From contig JAGUCH010000005.1 in the NCBI GenBank assembly GCA_019096065.1, positions 3,472,001 through 3,536,000 of the forward strand: DNA of 64,000 nt, read 5' to 3'. Under the pieces are notes generated by a model, which was not told the origin of the DNA, ran no database searches, and worked only from the letters and a program-made list of their open reading frames with translations. Source of the DNA: Paracyclopina nana (Eukaryota > Arthropoda > Copepoda > Cyclopoida > Cyclopettidae). Positions 11,809 through 23,400 of the stretch are shown here, in pieces. A program made the position numbers and the translations under genes. How positions within the stretch are numbered: position 1 is the first letter of the stretch; each line of letters starts with the position of its first letter.

Positions 11809-14800
11809 TTTTTGCTGGTGCCTGTATATTTTTTTTCAAAGCAGAGAAAGCTTTTACAAAGCTTGCGACTTGTTGCTTCGGGATCCAGAAGAGATCTAAC
11901 TTCATGGCAAGTTTCCCTTAGCGGTCTCGCATTCTCTGGTTTGCTCTCCACTATGTAAGGCTCGCTACTTTCTACCTAGCCAGCTACATAGCATACAGTA
12001 TGTAGGGTAACCATACGCCGAGCTCGCTCGTGGGGCCTCCAAAAACCAGTTTCAGTGGAATATAATCTCTGAAGAAATTGAGATTAAATTGGGCCTCAGC
12101 TTTTGAAATCCTCTTTTTAATCACAGTATGAATGGAGCATAACAAAAGCTTCTCCAGCTGTCACTTATTCAATCTACATTGCAAGCTGGCCATATTGATA
12201 ATAAAAAACCTGCCTCAAAAGCACTCACATTGAGTAGCTGAAGGCTGACATGGATGTTATTTTTTTCATATAGCACTATGTATCTGCTTAGAGTTGCACA
12301 ACCAAAGCAATAAGCCGACTCATCGACTTCAAAGAATCTTCTTTGAGGATCACAAGTGAAATCTTTCAGAAAATAATGCTTTACTTCACCAAGCACGAAC
12401 CTTAGTCCAGTAGGCTTATACCCAATACGGTGAATCTATTTAGAAAGAAGTATTCATTACTGATACCTTAAAAGTGTTGATCCTCCTCGACCTTTGAACA
12501 ATCTACGTATGTAGGCAGACAGATTCATTTTTTCTTTGTATGCGCCCTTAAGGCACTTAAAAGTAGTTTTTTCTAGACATATCTCGACTTCATCGGACAT
12601 AAAAGATATTCAATGTGCCGTTTAGGCACTCTTATATTTTGCATGCATGTGTAGCATGGCCTATAGGGAAAAAATAAATGTCATCTTATTGGGTGCCAGT
12701 ACTTTGATCTAAAAAGGGGTCCGTTTTAAAATCTACATGTTAAGATCTACTGGCGTCTGGTTTATGATCTACCGGCGTCGTTTTAAGGTCTATGTTGGAT
12801 TTTTTGGTAATATCTTTACCTGAGTTATATGATCTACACACCTGTGTATTACTTGTTATAGCTTGTGCTTGGTTTTTATCTATAGCTTCAGCTGATAATG
12901 AGCAAGCAAGAAAATATGCTTATGCAACTATGGCTTTTTTGGCCCAATTCTGTCTCTTTTTGCTTCAATAGTAGCAAAAGCCAAAATGTGAGAAAATTGG
13001 GTTAAGGTTGCTGAGACCCAATTCAATAATCTGTAAGGACAGACTAAACCAAAGTAGGTTTGAAGGTTAGCCTTTTCATGTAAGACTGCTTTTAAAAGTT
13101 ATGACTGAAATAGTCGTTGTAGATAACCAGGGCATTAAAACAGATCCTTGTAGATCTTAAAACAGACGCCAATAGACTTTAAAACACAGGTACAAAACTG
13201 TCTCCAGCTACTCAGCCTTAGATCTTAAAAATATGGTTGTAGATCGTAAAACATAAACACCCTGTAGATCTTTAAACGTAGATCAAAGTACGGTTTCCCA
13301 TCTTATTGCGTTCCTTTAATTTCAAATTCGGGGAACAAATTGAACGAGGAAATTGATGGTCTAAGACCTTTCATGAGCAATCAAATCTCAAATTGGTTGC
13401 AAAAGGTTATATCCAAGAATACATCCAGGATTGGAAAATAAATCAAAACGCTTGCGAAATACGGTTGTAATTACAAAGCCGACTGACGTATGCGTAAAAC
13501 GAGATCGTTGGAAAGTGTCACTGAAATCAATGCTCTTTCTTGTTGAAAAGAATTATGTATTCACACATTACAAGCATACAAAAATGTCCTATTTCCAACT
13601 ACCTTTACAAATTAAAGAAATGAATACATATTTTACATTCCAAATATTTATGCTTTACAAGCTACGCGGCCTTGCAAGCGATTTTCCTCCTTTCATAAAC
13701 CAATTAACTTAGCTGTGACATGTTTTTGCAACGGGTACCGTGCGAAGAATTTCAAAAAAAAACTGAATGAGACTTGTCACTAAGCAACACCGTGGTGAAG
13801 TCGAGACAATACCAGCTACACCTTTTGGCACAATCATCGACAGCTCATTATTGGCTTTCTTTTAGCATGGTTTTCCATTATTTCCAAACTCTGTACAGAG
13901 TCCAGATGTACGAAAGAGAAGGTCGCGTTGATCTCACATTTTCGAAGCTACAGAGATGTATTGTAAAGGTTATACCAATTAGATTTGTCACAGAAAAAGC
14001 ATCATTATATCTTCATTTGGAATGACGAACATTTGCATTTGATTCCAATTTCGTCACTACTAAAACTAAAGCCTACTTGGTATTGTTACGTAAAATAATT
14101 TTGGGTAAACTCCCACTTAAGTGAGTTATTATGGACACTCACTATAGTTGTCTACAAACAATTAGGAAAAGACTATAAATAAGTGCTATTATTGGATACG
14201 CATGCGTGTAGCTGGTGCACATGATAAATTAATAGGAGTAGTGCCAAATATGGAGCAGAATGGTTTGGGTCCAAAAATAGACAAATCAGGATAGTTTTCA
14301 TTCCGATCGCCCAAATAACGTTGTACTGCCACAAAGACGTCTCTACTTTCTTATAGCTCGAAAAAAAATCAAAAACATCAAAAGTCAGGGGATTAATTCT
14401 CATATGGCGTTACAAAGACTTATCTGCAACGTGATTTCCTAAGCAATTATGAGAAAGCATTCTCTGCTTCGCCCCCCCATCTACAAAAACGTGGGTAAAA
14501 ATAGCTCAGACTAACAAGTGATAACTCGTTTCCAAAGTCCATACTAAAGGGCCACAAGGCCTTCGTGAATCGTTAAAATGCAAATGACACACATAAGGAC
14601 ACGACAGCCTTTGCAACGAGACATGTCAAGGTCGTCGCACAAAATCTAAAGGAAAATACTGACTGTGCCTCTCTTCAGCAGACCTATTAAGTTTATTTCT
14701 CTTCAGAATAAAGTACAGTTTACTATAGATACCATACGACTACCGTTTCAAGGCAATTATTTTGGATCGCGAACGTTTTCCAACACCTTCCTGGCCTTGT

Positions 14801-14881
14801 GTCCTTCAACAAATGGTTTGATGTGCATGCTACAAGAGGTAGCAAATGCATTACGAGTAGGTTAGTTTAAAAAGGTGATAG
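11809..14881. other. intergenic, contains one short TIR element
   Basis: Apart from the TIR element at 12692-13298 I see no gene. Open frames at 12169-12396 (-), 13431-13712 (+), 13774-14025 (+) and 14173-14403 (-) are short, AT-biased and lack splice or domain support. A TTTATT at 14692-14697 is a possible polyadenylation signal (AATAAA on the minus strand) for the HIG1-domain gene. Confidence 0.5.
12692..13298. mobile_element. non-autonomous TIR element (MITE), Mutator-like by target duplication
   Basis: A 607-bp non-coding element is flanked by identical 10-bp direct repeats (catcttattg at 12682-12691 and 13299-13308). Its ends are inverted: the left end starts GGTGCCAGTACTTTGATCTA and the right end, read inward, starts GGAAACCGTACTTTGATCTA, with 13 inner bases identical. 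Inside, degenerate copies of TTTTAAGATCTAC in both orientations fill both subterminal regions (about 12720-12850 and 13140-13290). A target duplication of 9-10 bp is typical of Mutator-like DNA transposons. There is no transposase, so it would need one supplied elsewhere. The family assignment is inference from the duplication length. Confidence 0.75.
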
Positions 14882-15142
14882 TTACGTGTAGAGCTGATAT
14901 CCCATGGCAACGGTGAGGGCTCCCACAATGCTACCTTGGACACCCAAACGAGTGTGGATCAAAAAAACGGATAGCTTCTCCTTGGAGGTTCTCCATGAGT
15001 AAGCCATGTAGGTGAGAACACTGGCACCAGTTCCCAAGCCAATGACCATGGCAGGATTCTCCCTGGACGCCCTTGCAAACTTGTCATACGCAGAAGGCGT
15101 GACATACTCTGGGATTTCTTCAGGTCGGTGTCTGTCTCCCAT
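14882..15142 (-). CDS. HIG1-domain mitochondrial protein (HIGD1/2-like)
   Basis: This small protein of 86 residues is encoded in one coding exon. It matches the HIG1 domain of hypoxia-induced mitochondrial inner-membrane proteins that assist respiratory-chain complex assembly. Visible features are a short acidic N-terminus, the conserved ENPAMVIGLGTGASVLTY first membrane hairpin, a basic linker (WRTSKEK), the TRLGVQG loop, and a second membrane span ending the protein at GYQLYT. The start at 15142 sits eight bases after a splice acceptor (TTTTTTTAG on the minus strand), so a 5' untranslated exon upstream is likely. The assignment to HIGD1 or HIGD2 cannot be settled by eye. Confidence 0.9.
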   Translation of the reverse strand: MGDRHRPEEIPEYVTPSAYDKFARASRENPAMVIGLGTGASVLTYMAYSWRTSKEKLSVFLIHTRLGVQGSIVGALTVAMGYQLYT

Positions 15143-16668
15143 GGTTGACCTAAAAAAATATGTACATCGTGAGCCCAGCAAAACATGAAACTTCTCGAGA
15201 ACGAATCTTTACTTATTTTTCAACGTCATCGCAAAAAATAACGCCCAATAAAAAAGAACAGGAAATTCAATTCTTACAGCAAAATTGGATTATCTATACA
15301 TTTCTGAAAATAACAACAATTCGATTTACACATCAACCTGAGGGCTATTGCAACCCAGAAAAAATTGCCCACCTAAAATATATACATATTCTGAAAGCTT
15401 ATGATCTGGGGGTTCATTTGGTAGTAATTTTAAAATCCTGGCCTAGCGCTTCCCATAGCATAAAATTTTAAAAAACTTCTAGCGCCGAAAGCATTGACTT
15501 GGCCGGATTTTGTATGTTAATATACCCCCACTAGAATTGCGAGATCTATATTTCTTTACTTCATACAAAAATTGCTAGGATGCCCAGGAATCGAGATATT
15601 GTGGTCGGATCATCCACTGATGAATTCATGCCATTTGACAACGAAGAAACCTGCCACTAGCAATTTTCTTATTAAATAATGAAAGATAGATCTTGCAATT
15701 TTATTGGGGGTATTATAGCAGGCAAAATCCGACCAAGTCAATATTTTTGACGCTAGAAGTTTTTTAAAATTCTATGTTATGGGAAGCGCTAGGCCAGGAT
15801 TTTAAAATTACTACCAAATGAACCCCCAGAGCATAAGCTTTCAGAATATGTATATATTTTAGGTGGGCAATTTTTTCTGAGTTACAATAGCCCTCAGGTT
15901 GATGTGTTTAATAGATTTCAGAAGTAAGAAATTGTTTTGGGGATTAATGGTAATGTTTTGTAGAATGAACCTTCAAGGTCAAATAAAAAATGGCCCCGTT
16001 TGTAAAGGCTGAACACTTTTAAAACATTTATCATTATTTTCAATTCCAAATGATGTACATTTGAAGAAAAAGAAGCTACTTTTTCGAAATGGGTCACTAT
16101 ACACATTTGACATTGGCTTGCCACTTGGCAACGTACTTTGAGCTTAGACGAAACAAGCTGTAAGGTAAAATTTCAGCATGGTAAATGGCCAATTTAAAAA
16201 CTTGGGAAATATCTTGTGTTAAACAAAAATTGAAATGCTGTAATTAGTAGGCCAACTCACTAAAGGCAGTATAAGGTGACAACACGAAGCCCACAGGGTA
16301 ACCCTAAAATCGCAGCCACCAAGTTCGGAGCAGAAGAGAGTCACTTGGAAAATGCACGGTTATCCGTTAAACGGATTTTATTTCCAACAAGTATAGATGA
16401 AAAAAGCCAAAAACATTGCGAGGATTTTTAGATGATCGAATAACTTTTAAAGACCAGGTAGATTAAAAATACCATTAAAATATAGCTATACAAAACTAAT
16501 TCAATTTAACAAGAATCATAATATTAATCTGTGTTAAATTTAACATTGAATTTTTAAAATCACGCAAAGGCAGAAATAGAATAGGGTTGGCAGTGGTATT
16601 TTTATTTTACTCAAGCAAGCGCCAGTCTTTCTTTTAGTGTACGGTCGTCAATAAAAATAAAAACAAAA
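15143..16668. other. head-to-head intergenic region with a palindromic element
   Basis: This 1.5 kb separates the HIG1-domain gene (-) from SMARCC (+). Apart from the palindromic element at about 15299-15924 no gene or other feature stands out. An AT-rich stretch near 16380-16560 directly precedes the SMARCC 5' region. Confidence 0.5.
15299..15924. mobile_element. palindromic MITE-like element
   Basis: A 626-bp unit is almost one long hairpin. The left arm (about 15302-15560) reappears inverted in the right arm (about 15675-15923): for example 'acatcaacctgagggctattg' on the left answers 'caatagccctcaggttgatgt' on the right, and 'ttggtagtaattttaaaatcctggcctagcgcttccc' has its complement at about 15783-15820. 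The ends match as (C)ATTTCTGAAA and its complement, and both sides are flanked by TA (15297-15298 and 15925-15926), which would suit a Tc1/mariner-type target. There is no coding capacity. The arms differ by scattered changes, so the insertion is not brand new. The exact ends and the TA duplication are tentative. Confidence 0.65.
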
Positions 16669-19600
16669 ATGGCGTCTCTTCAGCCCAAAAATTCTGGAGG
16701 TCCCATTTCCAAATTTTGGGATGCCCCAGAGACCATTAGTGCTTTGGAGCATGTAAAAGGCTGGCTTTGCAAGCATGCTAAAAAGGTAAGACATTCCTTT
16801 CGGCGATATTTTCTGCAATTTATCATAGCATCTAGGGCGGCGTCGGCTTGTAAGCCGGCTACCGGCAAACCCTAGCTAAGCGAATTTCCCTCCTTTAGCT
16901 TCAATTTTTTGCTGATTTTCTCATGTTGTCTTGTTACTTTCAGCATGTGCAAAGTGATCCACCCACAGCCAAGTCTTTGGCTCAACTCGTGTCCCAAATG
17001 ATTCAATTCCAAGAGGATTATTTAGGGAAAAGTGTAAAGAATGCACCGTTCACTCGATTACCCGTAAGTCTTTTTAAATTCATTAGGAAAACTCAGCTCT
17101 AAAATTTGCTCCCTTCTTAGATGCGACACTTTTTGGATTTCACCCCTGATGGCCCACTGTGCCATATTCTGTCGGCCATGTACCAATTCAAGAATGAACA
17201 GGGATGGCGACGGTTTGACTTGAGCTCGCCCTCAAGAAAAGATGCCAATCTGGAAATGTGCCAGAAAGTTGAGGAGTGTTTGGAGAAGAAGCGTTACCAT
17301 GTGACGCCCAAGATCATGCTGAGGAAGGAGCTGTCAAAAGAGGACAAGGAAAAGGTCAAGGAAATGGCCAAGAAGCGTGGCGCAACCATTGTGGAGGATG
17401 AAAAGGACGCCACACACATCTTGTATCCATCGACCGATCCTGATAATGACATGTTCTGCAAGGGAGTGTTCAAGCGGGGAGACAAGTGCTTGGTTCACTT
17501 CTACCGTATGCCGGAGTCGCACGACAACTGGGGACAGGTAATTCTACTCATAAATTCAGCAAACTCATGTCTTACTCATAAAAATGCACTTTTATCACAC
17601 TTTCTTGCACGCCGTGATTGTGAAGGTGGTGAGTGATTATTGCACGCAACGCAAATTGAGTGTTATTTTCATGACTCCTCTCTTATAATTTTTGATTACG
17701 CATTTTTAAACTTTTTTGCGCAGATGTGGGCCCCAGAAGAGAAGGAGCCACCAGAAGGTATTCCCGATGAAAAAGAGGAGCAGTACAGGGTCTCTGTTGA
17801 TTGGATGTTTGAGGCTGAAGAGTACAACGAGTGGTTGTGCGAAGAAGATTATGAGGTGGAGGAAAGTGGCGAAGCCAAGAGCAACGATATGTACTTGACC
17901 GAGGATGAGTTTGCGAATTGCTTCGAAAAGCCGAAAAAGAAGACTAAGAGGAAGAGGTCTCCGTCTCCTTCTAGCGGTAAGGGAGGCCGTGGAAAACCCA
18001 AGGGAAAGAACAAGAAGTCTCGCATGGACGATGACGATGAGGAAGACCTCACTGCTGACATGGATGATCCCACCCCTGAAAACTCCATCACCGAGGTTAA
18101 AATCACACCCACCAACTCTGGAAGGCCCGACATGCAACCTCAACGAGGAGGAGGCAGCTACATGGACATTGATGAGGCCGATGTGGACAAAGAGGAGAAG
18201 GTGGAGAAGGACAAAGATGATATGGAGGACAACGTGACCGAGCAGACGCACCACATCATCGTTCCCTCGTACAGCTCGTGGTTTGACTACAATGCTATCC
18301 ACTCGATTGAGAAGCGAGCCCTGCCTGAATTCTTCAATGGCAAGAACCGCAGCAAGACTCCAGAAATCTATTTGAGCTACCGCAATTTCATGATTGACAC
18401 CTACAGGTTGAACCCGACCGAGTACTTAACCAGCACTGCATGCCGACGAAATTTGGCTGGTGATGTCTGCTCAATCATGCGTGTCCACGCATTTCTCGAG
18501 CAATGGGGCTTGATCAACTACCAAGTCGATATTGACTCCCGGCCAACTCTCATGGGACCGCCTCCCACTTCTCACTTCCACATTTTGGCTGACACTCCCG
18601 CTGGCCTTCAGCCCATCAACCCACCAAAAACAGCCCAGCCTTCAGCTGCTCGCACCATGATAGATCTTGACGGAAGACGAGTCGACCAGACCAATGGGGA
18701 AAACGGCGACAAGAAGCCTGAAATCGGCACCGAATTCGGTCTGCGGACTGACCAGTTTGACCGGCGAAACGCTGCCCTCAAAAGGTCCACGGCTGCTGTC
18801 GCATCGCGAGACTGGACTGACCAGGAGACCCTAATGCTGCTCGAAGGCCTCGAGCTGTTCAAAGATGACTGGAATAAGGTTTGCGAGCATGTTGGCTCTC
18901 GGACGCAAGATGAGTGTATACTGCACTTTTTGAGGCTACCAATTGAAGATCCCTACTTCGAAGAGCCCGAACATGGTGCCCTCGGCCCATTGGCATACCA
19001 GCCCATTCCATTTAGCAATTCCGGCAATCCCATCATGTCTACTGTGGCATTTTTAGCTAGCGTGGTCGATCCCAGGGTTGCTGCTGCCGCCGCCAAAGCT
19101 GCCATGGAAGAGTTTGCCAAAATCAAGGACGAGGTCCCATCCGTCATCATGGATGCTCACATGAGCAAGGTCAAGGAGGCCGTGGAAGAAGGCAAGGAGG
19201 ATCCCGTGGCTGCCAGCCTGGAGAAAACTGGCATCGCAGGCACTGAACGCGAGCTGACGCCCGAAGAGAAGGAGAAGCTCGAGAAAGAAAAGGCCGATAA
19301 GGAGAAGGCCGACAAGGAAAAGGAGGAAGAAAAGGCCGACAAGGAAAAGGGTGAAAAGAAAGATGAGGCTATGGATGTCGACAAAGAGAAGGAATCCGAA
19401 GGAGCTGCTCCCGAGATCAAGAAAGAGGACGGCGAGGACGCTGCCAATAATGGAGTTGACAAAGAGAAGGAGGAGGCTGCCGTTAAGGAGAAACCAAAGA
19501 TGCCGGAAACTGCCTTGAACCGAGTGATCAAGGATGGTCAACTGCAATCTGCCGCAGCCTCTGCCCTTGCATCTGCCGCTGTCAAGGCCAAGCACTTGGC

Positions 19601-20101
19601 CGCGGTTGAGGAGCGCAAGATCAAGTCTTTGGTCGCCCTTCTAGTAGAGACGCAAATGAAGAAATTAGAGATCAAGCTCCGTCATTTCGAAGAGCTCGAG
19701 ACAATTATGGACAGGGAACGCGAGGCCCTCGAGTATCAGCGTCAGCAACTCATTCAGGTAAAAGCATCCGAAGATTATTTATAACTTAAGCTTATTGGAA
19801 CAGCACTCTTACTGATTTCCTTGCTGCAATTTCGTTAATGGCTTTCATCAATGACGCTCATGCTCTTTTCTTGCAGGAAAGGCAACAATTCCACCTTGAG
19901 CAACTGCGTGCTGCCGAATTTAGAGCTCGTGCTGCTGCCCAGCAACAGCTCACCCGAGAAAGTCAGCAGCAACCGCAACAACCCGGGCTCCCGCAGCCGC
20001 AGCAACCTCAACAGATGATTGTGCAAACCCCTCAAGGTCAAGTAATAGCACAGCAACCAATCCAGCAGCCTCCACCTGCTCAGCCCCAGACAGCTCTTTA
20101 A
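16669..20101 (+). CDS. mor: SWI/SNF complex subunit SMARCC / Moira
   Basis: The protein is the scaffold subunit of BAF/PBAP (SWI/SNF) chromatin remodellers and acts in the nucleus. Five exons (16669-16785, 16944-17063, 17121-17537, 17724-19757, 19877-20101) join in phase 0 throughout to 970 residues, close to the family norm. Domains in order: the N-terminal SMARCC module (residues 1-300, with KFWDAPETI near the start and a BRCT-like part), a Lys/Ser-rich linker, the SWIRM domain (about 393-490, starting [13 protein letters not shown]), the SANT domain (about 578-630, [15 protein letters not shown]), a very acidic Glu/Lys-repeat region (about 730-810), a coiled coil (about 845-900) and a Gln/Pro-rich tail. 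The start ATG lies in a plain aaaATGg context with the conserved N-terminus directly after. An AATAAA signal follows at 20313. Confidence 0.97.
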
Positions 20102-20312
20102 TTGAGTTTTGCATTTTGCTCCCTCTCTCAATTTATAATTAATTTTTTCTGACGATGAATTTTTCATGAAAAAAGATGTATAACATGTACAAAGACGGAT
20201 TTCTTTTACCTTAACTATTGTGGACAGCGCTTGAGCTGGTCAACGAGCAGAGTTGTTTTTTGGATGTAAGGAATATAGTATTATGTACAACCAGCGCTAT
20301 TCTTGATGGGAA

Positions 20313-20318
20313 AATAAA
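20313..20318 (+). terminator. polyadenylation signal of SMARCC
   Basis: AATAAA, 212 bp after the SMARCC stop. The predicted cleavage site (10-30 bp downstream) falls at about the same place as that of the convergent IWS1 transcript. Confidence 0.7.
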
Positions 20319-20355
20319 ACTCTCTCACCTCAATTACATGTTAATCATCTTTGGC

Positions 20356-20361
20356 TTTATT
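20356..20361 (-). terminator. polyadenylation signal of IWS1
   Basis: TTTATT on the plus strand, so AATAAA on the minus strand, 40 bp beyond the IWS1 stop. The predicted 3' ends of IWS1 and SMARCC would touch or overlap by a few bases. Confidence 0.7.
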
Positions 20362-20400
20362 ACCACCCCAGCTGTAAAAATGAAATGACTAGATCAGTGG

Positions 20401-23400
20401 TTAATTAGTGTTCATATTTTTGCCCTCGATGCTAATTTTGATAGCTTGGTTAGCCTTCAGTAGCCTCTTTCGTTCAGCAAATTTCCTTTTGTGCTTTTCC
20501 AACAAGGATATCCCCTTTTTGGTCTGCCTTGACATGTCGACGTGAGTTTGCCATTCTGGCCTTTTCACATACTCCCTGGTATCTACCATAGGAACTCGAG
20601 CTCGAGAGACCCAACCAGGATCACCTGGTCCAATTTCTTTAGCTGGTTGTTCCTGCTCACGCTTCTTGGAGGCTCGGTGCGAGGCTAAAACGCGGTCTGC
20701 CATTTGCCGATCCCGGTTAATCCTTTCCTCTTTAGACAGGGCTAAAAAATCGCTTTGTAGTCGAAATATAGGCCTGGACCATTTGTTGACAATCTTCCCA
20801 CACAAATCTTTCAGATATCGAGGTTGCTTAGGATGCCTGTGAAATTTGAAGTTATCAATCAACATGCAAATTGAGCTCAGTAATTGAAAATCTCATATCC
20901 GCTTACTAATTCAGAGTTACTATTGCTCTAATAGACTAATTTTACCTATAGCTTTGGCTTTTTTCTAGAGTCTTTGTTTGCTTGTGTTTTCCCGGAAAAA
21001 TAACCATGTATAATTTAGCGGAAATTTACACGTTGCTTTGAAATATTAGCACTTGCCAAGCAGTGCAGTGCAATTACTCGTGTTGAGACAGATAAAACTC
21101 AAGTTGTGAAATCAGTGAATATCAAACCAATCTCTATAATTATTCTTCAATTATCAAGGTAACATTATTCTTTGAATGACATCATGCCTTTTAATTATTT
21201 CATTAATAGGCCTTGTAGGGCCTTTTTCCTACGTAACGAAAGCTATGAAATTACTCTTGTTCAGCTTCATGGATGACCTTTTCGGTTTTTTTCCACTGAG
21301 GCCGACAGTAATTTAATCCCTGAATTTTCCTGTTTCTTTCAGTATGCAGGCGGTTCATTGTGATAGGTGTGACTATGTCACCTCATCGTCCCATAATTGT
21401 AGTGTGCATTATGTGAAGGCGCACAAAAGATGCATTAAATGTTTCAAAGATTTCGAGACCTTTGATGATATCTTGCAGCACGAATTTTTGGTGCACGGCA
21501 AGAGAGTGAAATGCAAGCACTGCGAGTTCTGGGATTACCCGCCTTCCACAGTCCTGAAGCACGAAAGAAACTCCCATTTCTTTTGCTCATTGTGTGGAGC
21601 TAATTTCAACTCATCTGATGACCTAAGTCATCACCATAAGCTTGCACACCCACGACATCAAAAATCTGGATCCGAAGTCATTATTCCTAAGGTGCAAAAC
21701 CGGCCCATGAGAAATGACCTAACTGTCTTTGTGTGTGACCAGTGTTTCATGCAGTTTTCCGACATCAGGCTGCTGGAAGAGCACATAGCAGATCGAAGAT
21801 TTCAGTGTAGGAATTGCGAAGACTTCAGAGCCTGCAACCAAGCTGTGTTTCTGAAACACGTTAACAGCGGTCATCATGCGTTAAGGTGTAAATTGTGCGA
21901 GTACAAAGGCACACATGCTCGTGATCTGACAGTTCATTGCATCAAGGCACACAAGTATTGCTCAGCATGCAATCTCACATTCGAAGAGAAGCGGGCCATT
22001 TTGAACCATTTGGCTGAGGTGCATCGCGAAAATGTCAAATGCAAATATTGCGATTATCTTGGATTCCCACAATCCCAGCTATCAGCGCACGTGAATCGCC
22101 ATCGATTGTGTCCGGTTTGTGAGGCAACTTTTAATTCGTCTGAGGAATTGGCAATTCATCTCACTCAGCACCCGTGTTCTTGGAAAAAGCAGAGTACCAT
22201 CAAGCCTGCCAATGTGGTCGTACTCGATTTGATCAAGTGCGGATTTTGCAGCTACACGTGTGTCAAACCAAGGGATTTGCTGATTCACAGCATTAGCAGA
22301 CATGCATTTTGCAGCGCGTGCAAATTAAACTTTTTGAGCGCATCCGTGATGATGGAGCATATGGAGTTGGTGCATAGTGAAGGTGTTCGATGCAACATAT
22401 GCAGCTATCGCATTTTTCCCTACGAAGAACTGGACAATCATCAGAGACAAGTCCACTTGACCTGTTCTGGCTGCCAATTGCAGTTTGCTGACCTGACCGA
22501 AGTTGAAGAGCATCTCCGAGAGGAGCATATGGTATCCGAGAAGCATAAGTGCAACGCGTGTCCATTCGTTGGAACCAAACGGGCTGTCGATCGTCACGAA
22601 GCCCAAATGCATCAGCCCTTGGAGCTCGCGTGTGACCGCTGCGACTTCAAGTCGCATCATAGGGCGAAACTGGACCGTCACAAACGATATAATATCGGAA
22701 AAAACTTCGAGTGCGGTTTGTGTCCTTTTCAGTCATGCACGCGCTATGGGATAACTCTTCACAAAAGGACATCCCATGGGACCATTAAAAATTTCATTTG
22801 TGGCTATTGTGGGAAAACTTTCCGCATGAAGGGCATCTTTGAAAAGCATGTGCAAACCGAGCATATGGATGATAAAGGTCATCATCATCAGCAGCTTTCT
22901 CGCGGATTCAATTGCAAAATGTCAAAGGAGAAGAAAATTGCATCGCACGAATTAATCGTAAGCATGGAGAATGCTATCGTGTTCAACGCCATTGATGTCA
23001 TATCTTCGGATTAAAGCTGTATGTGATGAAATAACTAGCGCAACAAAAGGTGGGGATCTCGAAACCTTTCTTAACGAAGCGTTGATAATTGTTTAACTTT
23101 TACTAGCTGTGTCAGAGGGAGAGACAGGAAATGCTGCTATCGTTATTTGGGGAACGCTTATCGTTAAGAGCTGCGCATGCATGTTTATGTTACGATGAGC
23201 CATTTGCGCAATTTTTTTATGCTATGGAAATTCCAAACCCCCTGTGCAGCGTTCGCGCTTCACGGAACACGGTTGGATGGGTTTCTTTGGGAAAAAATGG
23301 TGTCCAAAGATGTGCCTTTTGACTGATTCCCGCTTTGTTGAGTCTGAACGTCTGGTCAAACTTCACTCGCGCATGCAGTTTCAGTTCAAAACAGTAGTCT

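Noticed and set aside
12169-12396. 75-codon minus-strand frame upstream of the MITE
   Set aside because: Short, AT-biased, no splice partner or homologue recognised.
17706-18302. 198-codon antisense frame within SMARCC
   Set aside because: Shadow of the Lys/Glu-rich SMARCC coding sequence; the real gene is on the plus strand.
19053-19595. 180-codon antisense frame within SMARCC, apparently membrane-like
   Set aside because: Leu/Phe-rich only because it is the complement of the acidic Lys/Glu-repeat region.
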